64,000 bases of DNA from Deltaproteobacteria bacterium (GTDB taxonomy: Bacteria; Desulfobacterota; Desulfarculia; JACQYL01), in assembly GCA_016208165.1 (NCBI GenBank), contig JACQYL010000119.1:62947-126946 (forward strand), given 5' to 3'. A program made the translations under genes and the position numbers. Every line of letters begins with the position of its first letter. Positions within the stretch are counted from its first letter, which is position 1. Below the pieces are notes generated by a model. The model saw only the letters and a list, made by a program, of their open reading frames with translations. It did not search any database and was not told the origin of the DNA. Of the stretch, positions 55,318-64,000 are shown piece after piece.

Positions 55318-55779
55318 ATGGATTCCTTTAGGGTTCTGGTTGTTGACGATGAAGAGGATTTCCTTGAAACGCTGGTCAATCGCCTGCAGAAAAGAAGTAT
55401 CGACACCGTCGGAGTCAAAAGCGGAGAAGAGGCCGTGCAAAATGTGAAGGGCAAACTCTTCGATGTGATCCTGCTGGATATCAAGATGCCGGGCGGTATG
55501 GACGGTATCGAAGCGCTCAGGGAGATCAAGAAGATCCAACCTCTCGCTGAAGTGATTCTCCTTACCGGCCACGCTTCAATAGAGACCAGCATCGAAGGAA
55601 TGAAGCTCGGCGCATTCGATTATCTTTTAAAGCCGGTCAAACTGGAAGAACTCTTGACCAAGATGGCGCAGGCCTTTGAAAAAAAGGACGCCCATGACCA
55701 GAAGATCCGAAAGGCTCGACTCAAAGAGCTGATGAGATTTCCGGGCAGAGTGTTCGACCACGAAAAAGAAGATAAATAG
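55318..55779 (+). CDS. Single-domain response regulator
   Basis: A 153-residue CheY-like receiver. The acidic pair D10/D11 and phosphoacceptor D54 (ILLDIKMPGGMD) are intact, with Thr and Lys in LLTGHAS and LLKPVK. The 30-residue basic tail carries no output domain. AGGAGGT precedes the ATG. It lies 124 nt after the sensor kinase. Confidence 0.88.
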   Translation: MDSFRVLVVDDEEDFLETLVNRLQKRSIDTVGVKSGEEAVQNVKGKLFDVILLDIKMPGGMDGIEALREIKKIQPLAEVILLTGHASIETSIEGMKLGAFDYLLKPVKLEELLTKMAQAFEKKDAHDQKIRKARLKELMRFPGRVFDHEKEDK

Positions 55780-55961
55780 CACCATACCGGCAGGCCGTAT
55801 ACATGACCGGCGGCGTACCTCGTCGACCGCCTGCGGGCCGCTTCGGACGGCAAGGTATCTTACGGTCCCGGTTTTCCCGGCTGGAGGCGGCGCCGTCTCG
55901 ACCACCGTCTTTCATCTGACCGGGCGCGTCACCGGATGCATGGAGAGATAAGGAGGACAAA

Positions 55962-56411
55962 ATGCAGGAAATGAAAATGATGTTGGTCGATGACGAGGAA
56001 CGGTTTCTTGCTACAACAAAGAAACTGCTCTCGAAAAAAGGCATCGAAGCGGAAACCGCGCTCAGCGGCGTCGAGGCGCTTGAAAAACTGAGCTCACAAA
56101 ACATACATGTGGTGATTCTCGATGTCAAAATGCCCGGCATGGACGGCATCGAGACATTGAAAGAGATAAAAAAGCGATTTCCCATGGTTGAAGTCATCAT
56201 GCTGACGGGTCACGCCACTGTTGAATCAGCCGTTGTAGGGTTGAAGTCCGGGGCTTCGGACTATTTGATGAAACCCACGGATCTCGATGTACTCCTCGCC
56301 AAGGCGAAAGCAGCGTTCGAGAAGAGGCAACACCTCGAGGAAAAAATTCGCGTGGCCCAAACCCGATCGTCCATGAAATCCGCCTTGGAAATACTGAGAG
56401 AAACGAAATAG
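55962..56411 (+). CDS. Single-domain response regulator (second)
   Basis: A 149-residue receiver similar to its neighbour (VILDVKMPGMDGIETLKEIKKRFP), with phosphoacceptor D54 and Lys in LMKPTD. It has no output domain. AAGGAGG precedes the ATG. The pair looks like a tandem duplication serving one kinase or a phosphorelay. Confidence 0.88.
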   Translation: MQEMKMMLVDDEERFLATTKKLLSKKGIEAETALSGVEALEKLSSQNIHVVILDVKMPGMDGIETLKEIKKRFPMVEVIMLTGHATVESAVVGLKSGASDYLMKPTDLDVLLAKAKAAFEKRQHLEEKIRVAQTRSSMKSALEILRETK

Positions 56412-56522
56412 ATTACGCGCCGCTTCGCGGCCGGAGAGACGGTGGAAACCGCTCTCCCTACTAAGAGGATTCACGTATGCTTATGTAAGGAAACTGCCGC
56501 TACGGGATTGGAAATGATCGCC

Positions 56523-57210
56523 CTATTCTCCGAGCCGCCTGAGATCCATGAGAGAATGGTTGGGAGGACCGCCGATTCTTCCGTAGCGAAATCCGTGCAT
56601 TCTCGCCAGGCGGACCATGTTCTCGTGGCCATGGTTGTACAATGCTTCCTTCTCTGAAATGGCGCCCGCCGCGATCTCGCGGCCGTATCGAGCCGTAAGG
56701 CAGACATGGTTCCAATGATAATCCGATAGAATTCGTTCGACGTCGTAGTTGGCATCTTGGGGCGCGCCCGGAGGACTCTCCTTATCGGCGTACGGGGAGG
56801 AGTGTCCGCCGGCGGAACGGTGTCTTTTTCGGGCCGCATAGTAGGCCGTTCCGTCCGCACAGGCAATTACGGAGGCGTATAAGGATCTGAACGAAAGAAA
56901 CTGCCGCAGGTCCGGACCGGAAAAAGAGACGTTTGCGTGATGGTTGTGAATGATAATCAGACTGTCGGCAGGGTAACCATTCAACAGCGCGCCGTATTCG
57001 GACGGCAGCGCGACTCCGTGCTGTTCTCCTTCGATGGGGGGAAAGATCCTTGTACCGCATCTGAGGTCAAGAACGATCAGACACTCCTTCCCCCGCCGGA
57101 TTCCGAAACCTCGGGCTTCATCCAGGCTCTTTTGGAGCTTCGCCGCCGTTCGGGGCGGAACCCTGGGAACCTTTTAAAAAAGAAAGCGATTTCTTCGCTT
57201 GGCGTTGCAT
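56523..57210 (-). pseudogene. Frameshifted JAB/MPN-like metalloprotease-fold gene
   Basis: A start at 57210 with a strong AAAGGAG gives MQRQAKKSLSFLK and then leaves the coding frame at a T6A4 run (about 57169-57178). One base off, the frame reads KLQKSLDEARGFGIRRGKE, EYGALLNGYPADSLIIIHNH and onward to a stop at 56523. The motif H-N-H-x6-S-x2-D in HNHHANVSFSGPD is like the JAB-domain metal site in phage-related and RadC-like proteins. The total length is 3n+1, consistent with one extra base. It may be a true pseudogene, a sequencing error, or +1 frameshifting. A minus-strand promoter candidate (TTGAAA at 57321-57316) lies upstream. Confidence 0.55.
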
Positions 57211-57610
57211 ACCATGCTCCTTTCCCTTTTTGTGATAGCTCATGCAATATATATGCCTATGGGGATGTTAGACCTTAACGCATTGATATAACATATATAT
57301 TTAAATTGACCGATATTTCAATTCAGACGAACTGCTCAATTTCTGAGCAGTTCCGGATGGAAAACATCAAAAAGCATGAGGATAGAGTCGAGTGGGCCTT
57401 CCGCACAATTGCGGGCGGGAGTCGAGGGCCGAATCGGAAACTCCCCAAAGGACGATGCTTCCGATGGGAAAGCGGGACTTACGGGCAAGCTAAAGGCAGG
57501 GTGATGACGATCGCGTGCACCGCCGCATCGAGCCTGAAAGGGTTGGCCATAGAGGCCGTTGTCGCTGCGCTTCACAGGTCGCATCTTCAGGACGGATAGA
57601 GAAACGGGAT
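57211..57610. other. AT-rich intergenic region with perfect dyad
   Basis: No gene seen. It holds a perfect 10-bp inverted repeat, GAACTGCTCA (57329-57338) and TGAGCAGTTC (57344-57353), with a 5-nt loop, and an AT-rich stretch around 57245-57305. It could be an operator upstream of the JAB-like gene or an end structure for the NarL-type regulator transcript; no T-run follows the hairpin. Confidence 0.5.
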
Positions 57611-58276
57611 CTATATATCTACTATTTTCAGCTTCTTTGCGAACAAGATCAATTTGGGAATGGAGTCCACCTGGAGCTTTTCCATGATATTGGAACGATG
57701 CGTCTTTACGGTGTTCGGACTCAGGCACAGGATTTCGGAAATTTCTTTTGTGGAGCGACCCTCGGCAATCATCTGAAACACCTCTCGCTCCCTGTTGGAA
57801 AGCTCTCCGTACAGCTCCTCCTCTCTCGACTGCTTTTTCAACGTCACGTAGTCTTCGATAACCCGACGCGATATGGAGGGGCTGAGATAGGTACCGCCGT
57901 CCAGGGCGGCGTGGATGGCTTTGATAACGTCCGGGCCGGTGGAGTTTTTCAGGAGGTATCCGGACGCTCCGATTCTGAAAAGCTCGTTGATGAAACGATC
58001 ATGGCTGTGCATGGAAAGGATGATAACTTTGGTTTCGGGAGAGATCTGTTTAATGCGCCGGGTTGCATCGATGCCGTTCAGAATCGGCATTGCGATATCC
58101 ATGATTACGATGTCCGGCTGCAGCCGTTCCACCATGTTCACGGATTCCAATCCATTACTTGCCTGACCGATCACCTTGAAGCCGGGCTCCATTTCCAGCA
58201 TGGTAGACAGCCCTTGCCGCACGATGGTGTGGTCATCCGCGACAATAATGGTAATGGTGCGATCGGCCTCAGACAT
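57611..58276 (-). CDS. NarL/FixJ-family response regulator
   Basis: A 221-residue regulator with receiver (phosphoacceptor D60 in IVIMDIAMP) and C-terminal LuxR-type HTH (LSNREREVFQMIAEGRSTKEI, then LSPNTVKTHRSNIMEKL). The ATG at 58276 overlaps the end of the partner kinase by 8 nt, so the two are one two-component system. Confidence 0.93.
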   Translation of the reverse strand: MSEADRTITIIVADDHTIVRQGLSTMLEMEPGFKVIGQASNGLESVNMVERLQPDIVIMDIAMPILNGIDATRRIKQISPETKVIILSMHSHDRFINELFRIGASGYLLKNSTGPDVIKAIHAALDGGTYLSPSISRRVIEDYVTLKKQSREEELYGELSNREREVFQMIAEGRSTKEISEILCLSPNTVKTHRSNIMEKLQVDSIPKLILFAKKLKIVDI

Positions 58277-60518
58277 TGTCTTTAATGGGTATTTCGATTC
58301 GGATCCGAGTCCCCTCTCCCGGGATCGAGCGCAACGCAAAACTGCCTCCCATCATGGCGGCTCGCTCACGCATGGAAACCAGGCCGAGGCCCTTCCTGAT
58401 GGCGTTTACTTCACTCTCGCTAAATCCCATCCCATCGTCTTCCGATGACAGGATGATATGAGGGTAGCTCTTGATGATATGCAGGCTGAATTTCTTCGCT
58501 TTGGCGTGTTTGAGCGTATTGGTCAGAGCTTCCTGGGATAACCTGTACAGCACTGTCTCCGTTTCGGGATCCAGCCGACCATCGAACCCCACCATCCTGA
58601 AATCGATTTCCAACTCACTGCCTTCCGACACTCGCTGCAACAACGAGTCCAACGCAGGTTCGAGGCCCATGTCGCATAACAACGCCGGATGAAGCCGCTG
58701 CGATGTACGATGCAATTCACAGTAGGTGTGGTCGATCTGATGTTTGAGCAACACGATGCTCTCCGCCAGATTTTCGTAGGGAGGACCTTTCGACAGGCTC
58801 TTTTCGATGGCCGCCAGAGTAAAGTTAATGGCCGTCAAGGCTTGACCGGTTTCGTCGTGCAGTTCGCGCGCGATTCGTTTCCGCTCGAGTTCGATCGAGC
58901 TGAACAGCTTTGCCGTGAGCAGTTTGAGCTGTTCACGATGGTTTTCAATGGTTTGAAGCATTCGCGCTTCTTCAACGGCCGCGCCCAAAAAGTTCCCCAA
59001 AGACCCCAGAAAGTTCAGCCCCTGCTCCGTGATAGTCTGGCTGGCGGGTACATGTAACGCCAGAAAACCATAGGCCTTTTCCTTTGCAGCGATCAAAAAG
59101 CAGGAGAGGTTGACCGAGTTGCCTTCCTTTGAATTCGTGAAAGTGGCTGTGAAAGGAGGATAGATGGGTCTCGGCATCAGGGTAAAATCTTCTTGAAAAA
59201 GGGCCTCTCTGAGCAGTTCATCATGGAGCAGGACATGACAGTTTTCGCCCTTCCCGCTCCGGGTAAGGCCGTGCTGAGCGTTCAGAGAAAAGGTAGACCT
59301 CGACCGGTCAATCAGGAAGATGCCCCCCATGGAAAGTTTTAATGCATCCAGCACCTTATTCAGGGCGGTCATGAGCATTTCGTCCAATTCCTGATTCATG
59401 TTCATGGCCAGGGCCACCCAGTTCAACAGGGACAGTTCCTGATGTCTCTGCTGGAGATTTCGAACCGCGCTGACCCGAGAGGTAATATCTTTAACGATGC
59501 CCTCGTATCCTACGATTTCGCCGGCCGGATTCCGGACGGCGGAGCCCGTTACCAGGCAGTTTAAACGGGTGCCGTCCTTCCGCTTCAAAACCACCTCTAA
59601 ATCCTTCACAAATCCGTCGGCCTCGATCTGCTCCTGAAATTCCCTTCTGTGGGCCGGGTTGGCGTACAAGTTCTTGAGGGAACGCAGGGCTAACAGCTCC
59701 TCCTTGCTGTCGTATCCCAAGAGGTCCACGCCGGCCTGATTGACGTCCTTGAACAGCCCCTCGATGGAAGTGATGAAGACCATGTCCTTGGAATTTTCAA
59801 ACAGACGTCGATATTTCCGATCGGAAGAAACCAGGTCGTCCTCCAGACGCTTCAGAGCGGATATATCGTTGAAGAGCACCACTCCTCCGATCACGTTCCC
59901 GTCGTAACCTTTCAGGAGGGAGGTGCTGCAGATAATGGGGATGGCCTTGCCATCCGACCGCTTGATGGTGAGTTCTCTATTATCGAGGGTTCTCTCGGAT
60001 CGTGCGGAGTTCCTGACCGAGCAGACGGATTCACACAGTTCGGCTTCAAATACGTCCCGGCATTGCTTTCCGATCAAACCGGTGGACGACCGCCCCAGGA
60101 TTTGTTCAGCGGCAGGGTTTATATAATTGATTACCCCTTCTCTATCTACGGTGAAAAGGCCGTAAGGCAGGTTATTAACCACCTGGATGAGGCCGACCTC
60201 GTGGCGAAAGGCCTGTCGGACCACGTCCCGGGTAAACTGCTTCACCTGATCGGACACAAAGTAATTCCACCCACGGGCGTCCGCTTCAGCGTTCAGCTTG
60301 AATACCGGGCAGACCGCACACAACTCCCACTTGTATACTACGAGACCTCCGCTGTGTTCCGTGCAGCAGGTGTCCGGTACGCGCCAGCACGGGGTGTCAC
60401 CCTGGTCGAAAGCCGGGCATTGTGACCTGTCACATCCGAGGATGTTCCAGCACCGGAGGACAGCTTTGGGGACCGTTCCCGCCTTCTGACAGGGCTTCTT
60501 TTCGGCCGCAGATTGCAT
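58269..60518 (-). CDS. NarX/DegS-type sensor kinase with Cys-rich N-terminus, two PAS and GAF
   Basis: A 749-residue soluble kinase; the ATG at 60518 is preferred over a GTG at 60533. The N-terminal domain is Cys-rich: CWNILGCDRSQCPAF, CWRVPDTCC and CAVCPVF. This is the 'two-CW' pattern, likely a metal or Fe-S sensor site. Two PAS domains (about 100-215 and 230-350), a GAF domain (about 370-525), HisKA_3 with the phosphorylated His near 554 (IARELHDETGQAL) and an HATPase with EDDGMGFS follow. No membrane segment was seen. It is divergent from the acs/cdh cluster. Confidence 0.88.
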   Translation of the reverse strand: MQSAAEKKPCQKAGTVPKAVLRCWNILGCDRSQCPAFDQGDTPCWRVPDTCCTEHSGGLVVYKWELCAVCPVFKLNAEADARGWNYFVSDQVKQFTRDVVRQAFRHEVGLIQVVNNLPYGLFTVDREGVINYINPAAEQILGRSSTGLIGKQCRDVFEAELCESVCSVRNSARSERTLDNRELTIKRSDGKAIPIICSTSLLKGYDGNVIGGVVLFNDISALKRLEDDLVSSDRKYRRLFENSKDMVFITSIEGLFKDVNQAGVDLLGYDSKEELLALRSLKNLYANPAHRREFQEQIEADGFVKDLEVVLKRKDGTRLNCLVTGSAVRNPAGEIVGYEGIVKDITSRVSAVRNLQQRHQELSLLNWVALAMNMNQELDEMLMTALNKVLDALKLSMGGIFLIDRSRSTFSLNAQHGLTRSGKGENCHVLLHDELLREALFQEDFTLMPRPIYPPFTATFTNSKEGNSVNLSCFLIAAKEKAYGFLALHVPASQTITEQGLNFLGSLGNFLGAAVEEARMLQTIENHREQLKLLTAKLFSSIELERKRIARELHDETGQALTAINFTLAAIEKSLSKGPPYENLAESIVLLKHQIDHTYCELHRTSQRLHPALLCDMGLEPALDSLLQRVSEGSELEIDFRMVGFDGRLDPETETVLYRLSQEALTNTLKHAKAKKFSLHIIKSYPHIILSSEDDGMGFSESEVNAIRKGLGLVSMRERAAMMGGSFALRSIPGEGTRIRIEIPIKDNV

Positions 60519-60861
60519 GAATGCTTGCTCCACGGCAAGCGTCTCTTGGAACTTTCGCGCTTGTCCGTATTAGCGATATTTGTTTAAACTTATATCGACC
60601 TTGTGCACTTGTCAAATCCACAAACTCAACTCCGATGACTTCATTCGACCGGACGTTTCGAGTATATTCAACTGCATACACGGGGTGTCGTTCACCCCCA
60701 ATCTCACAAAAAATAGTCGGACTTTCGGGAAAAATCACCACTCAGCCGATTGCATTGCTTCCCGACCCGCATCATAATGGTACAGAATGCTCATCAGGCG
60801 TCACGTTCGGAAAACCGGCCAACACTCCCAATAAAACGAAATCCAAGAGGGGACCAAGAGA
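60519..60861. other. Divergent region, sensor kinase / acsE
   Basis: No gene seen. On the minus strand TTGACA (60615-60610) and TATAAG (60594-60589) with a 15-bp spacer could be the kinase promoter. A plus-strand promoter candidate for acsE is listed separately. Confidence 0.4.
60750..60778 (+). promoter_or_regulatory. Candidate acsE promoter
   Basis: TTGCAT (60750-60755) and CATAAT (60773-60778) are separated by 17 bp, 84 bp before the acsE start. The -10 matches 5 of 6 bases; the -35 is weak. Confidence 0.35.
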
Positions 60862-61743
60862 ATGATCTTAGTCGGCGAAGGCATTCACATGATTTCCAAA
60901 AAAATTGGCGGCGCCGTCGATAGACGGGATCCGGAACCGATTCGGGAACTGGCGCGTCTGCAGGCCGAAGCCGGTGCGGATTATCTGGACTTGAATCTGG
61001 GTCCCCTGACCAAAAAACCCGGGGAAACAGCTCGATGGATCGCCAACACCGTACAGGAAGCAGTGGACCTTCCCCTATGTATCGACACGCTCAATCCGGT
61101 GGCCCTGGAAGCAGTATTGGAAGTCTGTAAAAAGACTCCGATGATCAATTCAGCCAACGGAACCCAAAGAAGCAAGGAAACCATCCTCCCCCTTGCCCGG
61201 AAATTCTCCGCTGATGTGATCATGATGACCATTAACGACGAGGGTATGGCCATCGACCCTGATGAGCGCTTGGAAATGGCCATGGAACTTGTCGAGGAAG
61301 CCAATAGCATGGATATCCCCAGCGACAAGGTCTGGGTCGACGCCGTGCTTATGCCCGCCTGTGTGAATCAGGAGGACATCCTGCGCTATTTCGAATTCGT
61401 CAAAATGTTTCCCGAGGCATTGCCTGAAGCAAAAACCATAACCGGTCTGTCCAACATCTCGAGTTGCGGCACGCCCACCGACGTGCGCGGCCTGCTAAAC
61501 CGGACCTTTTTTGTCATGCTCAACCGCTACGGCCATTCCGCCGTCATTGCCGATGTGTTGGACAAGGAACTGATTCAACTGAATCAGGGGGGGCTGCCTG
61601 ATCTGGAAACGCTTATTCATCGCGCGATGGATCAGGAAACCATCGATATGGGAAGCCTTTCCGAGACAGAAATAAACTATGTCAAAACGGTCAATCTGCT
61701 CATGGGAAATCAGTTGTATTCACATTCATGGTTGGAGGAATAA
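60862..61743 (+). CDS. acsE: Methyltetrahydrofolate:corrinoid/Fe-S protein methyltransferase
   Basis: A 293-residue TIM-barrel enzyme of the Wood-Ljungdahl pathway that passes the methyl of methyl-tetrahydrofolate to the corrinoid/Fe-S protein. Family features are AGADYLDLNLGP, LPLCIDTLNP and ANGTQRSKE, and near the end the pattern TGLSNISSCGTPTDVRGLLN. It is the first gene of an acs/cdh run with cdhD 27 nt downstream. Confidence 0.92.
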   Translation: MILVGEGIHMISKKIGGAVDRRDPEPIRELARLQAEAGADYLDLNLGPLTKKPGETARWIANTVQEAVDLPLCIDTLNPVALEAVLEVCKKTPMINSANGTQRSKETILPLARKFSADVIMMTINDEGMAIDPDERLEMAMELVEEANSMDIPSDKVWVDAVLMPACVNQEDILRYFEFVKMFPEALPEAKTITGLSNISSCGTPTDVRGLLNRTFFVMLNRYGHSAVIADVLDKELIQLNQGGLPDLETLIHRAMDQETIDMGSLSETEINYVKTVNLLMGNQLYSHSWLEE

Positions 61744-61770
61744 CGGCTTTGTTAAAAGGAGAGGCCTTTT

Positions 61771-62679
61771 ATGGATTTTGAAATTCCCAAGGAAGCATAC
61801 AAGTCCTCGGTGATGGAGGTCATACTGGGAGGTGGCTCGCATGCTCTCAAAATCGGAGGCGAAACCGCGCCCGCTTTCCATTTCTTCGAAGGAACCTGGC
61901 CCAATCCGCCGAGATTCGCTTTTGAAGTCTTTGATATGCAACCCACGGATTGGGACGCTACCCTCCTGGACTACTATCAGGACGTCATTCACAGCCCATC
62001 GGAGTGGGCCCGAAAATGTGTGCATGCCTACGGCGCCGAGATCGTATGCCTCCAGATGGTCAGCACGGATCCCATTGAAAAGGATACATCGCCGGCGGAA
62101 GCGGCCGATCTTGTCAAAAGCGTTTCCGAAGCTGTCGACGTCCCGATTATTGTCTACGGAACGGGCGCTGAAGCTAAGGACGCCCAGGTCTTGACGAAGG
62201 TGGCCGAGGTTTGCGCGGGGAAAAACCTTTTCCTGGGCCCTGCCTTGAAAAGCAACCTGGACGCGATTGGAGAGGCCGCTCTTGCGTTCGGTCACGGCGT
62301 GGTTGTTCAGACGGCCATGGAACTCCCCGTGGCGAAAGAGTTGAACATGAAACTCGTAAAGAAGGGCTTCCCGGCGGACAAAATCATATATGACCCGCTA
62401 AACCCTCCCCTGGGCTATGGAATGGAATACGCCTATTCCGTCATGGAGAGAGAAAAACTGGCCGCCGCGTCTTTCGGTGACCCGAATCTCCGGATGCCGC
62501 TGTTGGCCAACATGGGCAAAGGATGCTGGGAAACCAAAGAGGCCAGGGAAAGCGGAGAAAAAGGGATCCTCTGGGAGGCCATGACAGGCCTTTCGTATCT
62601 TCTGGCCGGAGCAAACATTTTGATACTAAGACACCCCGAGGTCTACAAGACCTTAAAGAAAATATGTCGAGGTGAATGA
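61771..62679 (+). CDS. cdhD: CODH/ACS corrinoid Fe-S protein small subunit (delta)
   Basis: A 302-residue delta subunit of the acetyl-CoA decarbonylase/synthase complex (equivalent to AcsD), forming the corrinoid protein with the gamma subunit. Family stretches are VILGGGSHALKIGGE, VCLQMVSTDP and IYDPLNPPLGYGMEYAYSVMER. AAAGGAGAGG precedes the start. It overlaps the next gene by 1 nt (TGATG). Confidence 0.92.
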   Translation: MDFEIPKEAYKSSVMEVILGGGSHALKIGGETAPAFHFFEGTWPNPPRFAFEVFDMQPTDWDATLLDYYQDVIHSPSEWARKCVHAYGAEIVCLQMVSTDPIEKDTSPAEAADLVKSVSEAVDVPIIVYGTGAEAKDAQVLTKVAEVCAGKNLFLGPALKSNLDAIGEAALAFGHGVVVQTAMELPVAKELNMKLVKKGFPADKIIYDPLNPPLGYGMEYAYSVMEREKLAAASFGDPNLRMPLLANMGKGCWETKEARESGEKGILWEAMTGLSYLLAGANILILRHPEVYKTLKKICRGE

Positions 62680-64000
62680 TGTCGAAGGGCGAATTTAAGA
62701 AGAAAGCAATCGGGGAAATCATACGCGCCGATCAAAATTGGGAACCGGTCGGGCCGACTCCCATGCCTGACTCGGCGGAACTACGCAATTGGGATTTACG
62801 TCTGATGCAGACGTACAAACCCTTTTATGCCCCTGCTTGCGACCTCTGCTGCTGGTGCACGTACGGAAAGTGCGATCTCACCGCGGGTAAGAAAGGCGCA
62901 TGCGGCATCAACATCTCCGCCCAACAGGCCCGGCAGTTTCTCCAGCAGACCTTGGCCGGCTGCTCGGCCCACGCGGCGCACGCGGCGCACATGATCGATT
63001 ACCTGATTGAAAAACACGGGCCCGATTTTAAGCTCGATCTGGGTAAAGGCATTTCCACCGAGGCGCCGATCATTCGCAATGTCGTGGGACTGAAGCCGGA
63101 AACGTTGGCGGATCTCAAAAAAGCCCTTCAATATGTGGAAGAACAGCTGGTCCATGCCGTTTCCGCCACCCACACGGGGCAGGAAGGATCCGACCTCGAT
63201 TTCAACTCCAAAGCCCTTCATGTGGGCATGCTCGATTTTGTAGCCATGGAAGCCGCGGACCTGGCCCAGATTGCGGCTTATAAGTATCCCTCCTCTGAAA
63301 TCGACACCCCCTTTGTGGACATAGGATGGCGTTCCGTTGATCTCGAGAAAGCGCTGATCCTATGCATCGGCCACAATGCCGCTACATCTAATTCGGTGGT
63401 TGAATACATCGAACAACACGGTTTATCGGACAAGGTCGATGTGGCCGGAATCTGCTGCACCGCGCTCGATACGACCCGGTATTCGCAGAGCGCCAAAGTG
63501 ATTGGTCCACTCTCCCGCCAGCATTTTTACGTCAAGAGCGGACTGGCGGATGTGATTCTGACCGACGAGCAATGCGTGTGGACCGACATGCCGGAGGAGG
63601 CCCGTAAGACGGGTACGCCGCTTATTGCGGCATCCGATAAGGCCTGCTACGGACTGGAAAACGTGTCGGGCAGATCCGCGGAGGAGATCGTTCGAACGGT
63701 TGTGGACGAAGATAAGCAGGTGCTCATCCTGGATCCGGAAAAAGCCGCCCGGGTGGCTGTTGAAGTGGCTCTGCGGAGAGCCCGCTCCAGGAAAAAGGAA
63801 CTGGTGTCTCCGGACCAGGTTCCCATGCTCGCCGAGGCTTGCAAAGGATGCGGTCTTTGCTCCCGTGTATGCGCCAACCTGCTGCCGATCGGCGAAGCCA
63901 TGAAGGCCGCGTCGAAAGGCGACATCGAGCCCCTGAAAAAGGTGTTCGACAAGTGTATCGGATGCGCCAAATGCGAACAGGAATGCCCCAATGACGTGCC
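62679..64000 (+). CDS. cdhA: CO dehydrogenase/acetyl-CoA synthase alpha subunit, archaeal type (partial)
   Basis: The first 440 residues; the frame is open to the window edge. N-terminal cluster ligands read CDLCCWCTYGKCDL then KKGACGINISAQQAR, as in archaeal CdhA and not bacterial AcsA/CooS. Later come ILCIGHNAATSN, GICCTALDTTRYS and, near the right edge, the two ferredoxin-like motifs CKGCGLCSRVCANLLP and CIGCAKCEQECP that mark CdhA. The start at 62679 has GAGGT 5 nt upstream and overlaps the cdhD stop. It oxidises CO or reduces CO2 at a Ni-Fe-S centre. Confidence 0.92.
   Translation, partial: MSKGEFKKKAIGEIIRADQNWEPVGPTPMPDSAELRNWDLRLMQTYKPFYAPACDLCCWCTYGKCDLTAGKKGACGINISAQQARQFLQQTLAGCSAHAAHAAHMIDYLIEKHGPDFKLDLGKGISTEAPIIRNVVGLKPETLADLKKALQYVEEQLVHAVSATHTGQEGSDLDFNSKALHVGMLDFVAMEAADLAQIAAYKYPSSEIDTPFVDIGWRSVDLEKALILCIGHNAATSNSVVEYIEQHGLSDKVDVAGICCTALDTTRYSQSAKVIGPLSRQHFYVKSGLADVILTDEQCVWTDMPEEARKTGTPLIAASDKACYGLENVSGRSAEEIVRTVVDEDKQVLILDPEKAARVAVEVALRRARSRKKELVSPDQVPMLAEACKGCGLCSRVCANLLPIGEAMKAASKGDIEPLKKVFDKCIGCAKCEQECPNDV

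Noticed and set aside
57165-57180. Classical -1 programmed frameshift at T-TTA-AAA
   Set aside because: The downstream coding frame is +1, not -1, relative to the start codon, so the slippery heptamer would lead to the wrong frame.
1-64000. CRISPR arrays, insertion sequences, prophage or tRNA genes
   Set aside because: No regular spaced repeats, transposase, integrase or cloverleaf was found anywhere in the window.

Overview
The window looks like a chromosome segment of an anaerobic, respiratory or syntrophic Desulfobacterota-type (deltaproteobacterial) bacterium. Supporting evidence is the archaeal-type CO dehydrogenase/acetyl-CoA synthase genes, a respiratory complex I operon with an odd electron-input end, a DsrE-family protein, a nine-heme c-type cytochrome, a molybdopterin oxidoreductase with Fe-S and flavin partners, several Fe-S/GltD flavoproteins, and two selenocysteine-decoded genes. 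The taxonomic call is inference; no rRNA or tRNA is present.

Layout. 1-3.1 kb: a noncoding stretch, a small unknown protein and a secreted repeat protein. 3.5-9.6 kb: a three-gene molybdopterin/Fe-S/GltD-like cluster, 3-dehydroquinate synthase II and rpmB. 10-15.2 kb (minus strand): housekeeping ispG, proS and rel. 15.4-17.3 kb: a triple-rhodanese selenoprotein and a YnfA-family membrane protein. 17.7-25 kb: accessory region with a secreted phospholipase-A2-like protein sharing a repeat module with the first secreted protein, an AT-rich HEPN-like gene, two gene remnants (corrinoid protein, chemoreceptor) and the multiheme cytochrome. 25.2-31 kb (minus): an OMF-MFP-RND efflux operon. 31.3-32.9 kb: an ArsR regulator, a 36-residue Cys-rich peptide and a DsrE selenoprotein. 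33-34 kb: a double-GAF protein.

34.8-49.1 kb: nuoABCDHIJKLMN followed by a NuoE/truncated-NuoF fusion without the NADH/FMN domain, a 1160-residue protein that inserts a GltD-type FAD/NAD(P) module into NuoG, and a 53-residue membrane protein. The natural reading is that electrons enter this complex I through the GltD flavin module instead of NuoF. This and the two selenoproteins with near-identical SECIS hairpins are the main discoveries.

49.3-64 kb: nitroreductase, DUF5661- and DUF6933-like proteins, a DASS transporter with a kinase and two receiver proteins, a frameshifted JAB-like gene, a NarL-type two-component pair with a Cys-rich sensor, and the start of a Wood-Ljungdahl cluster (acsE, cdhD, cdhA) that runs off the right edge.
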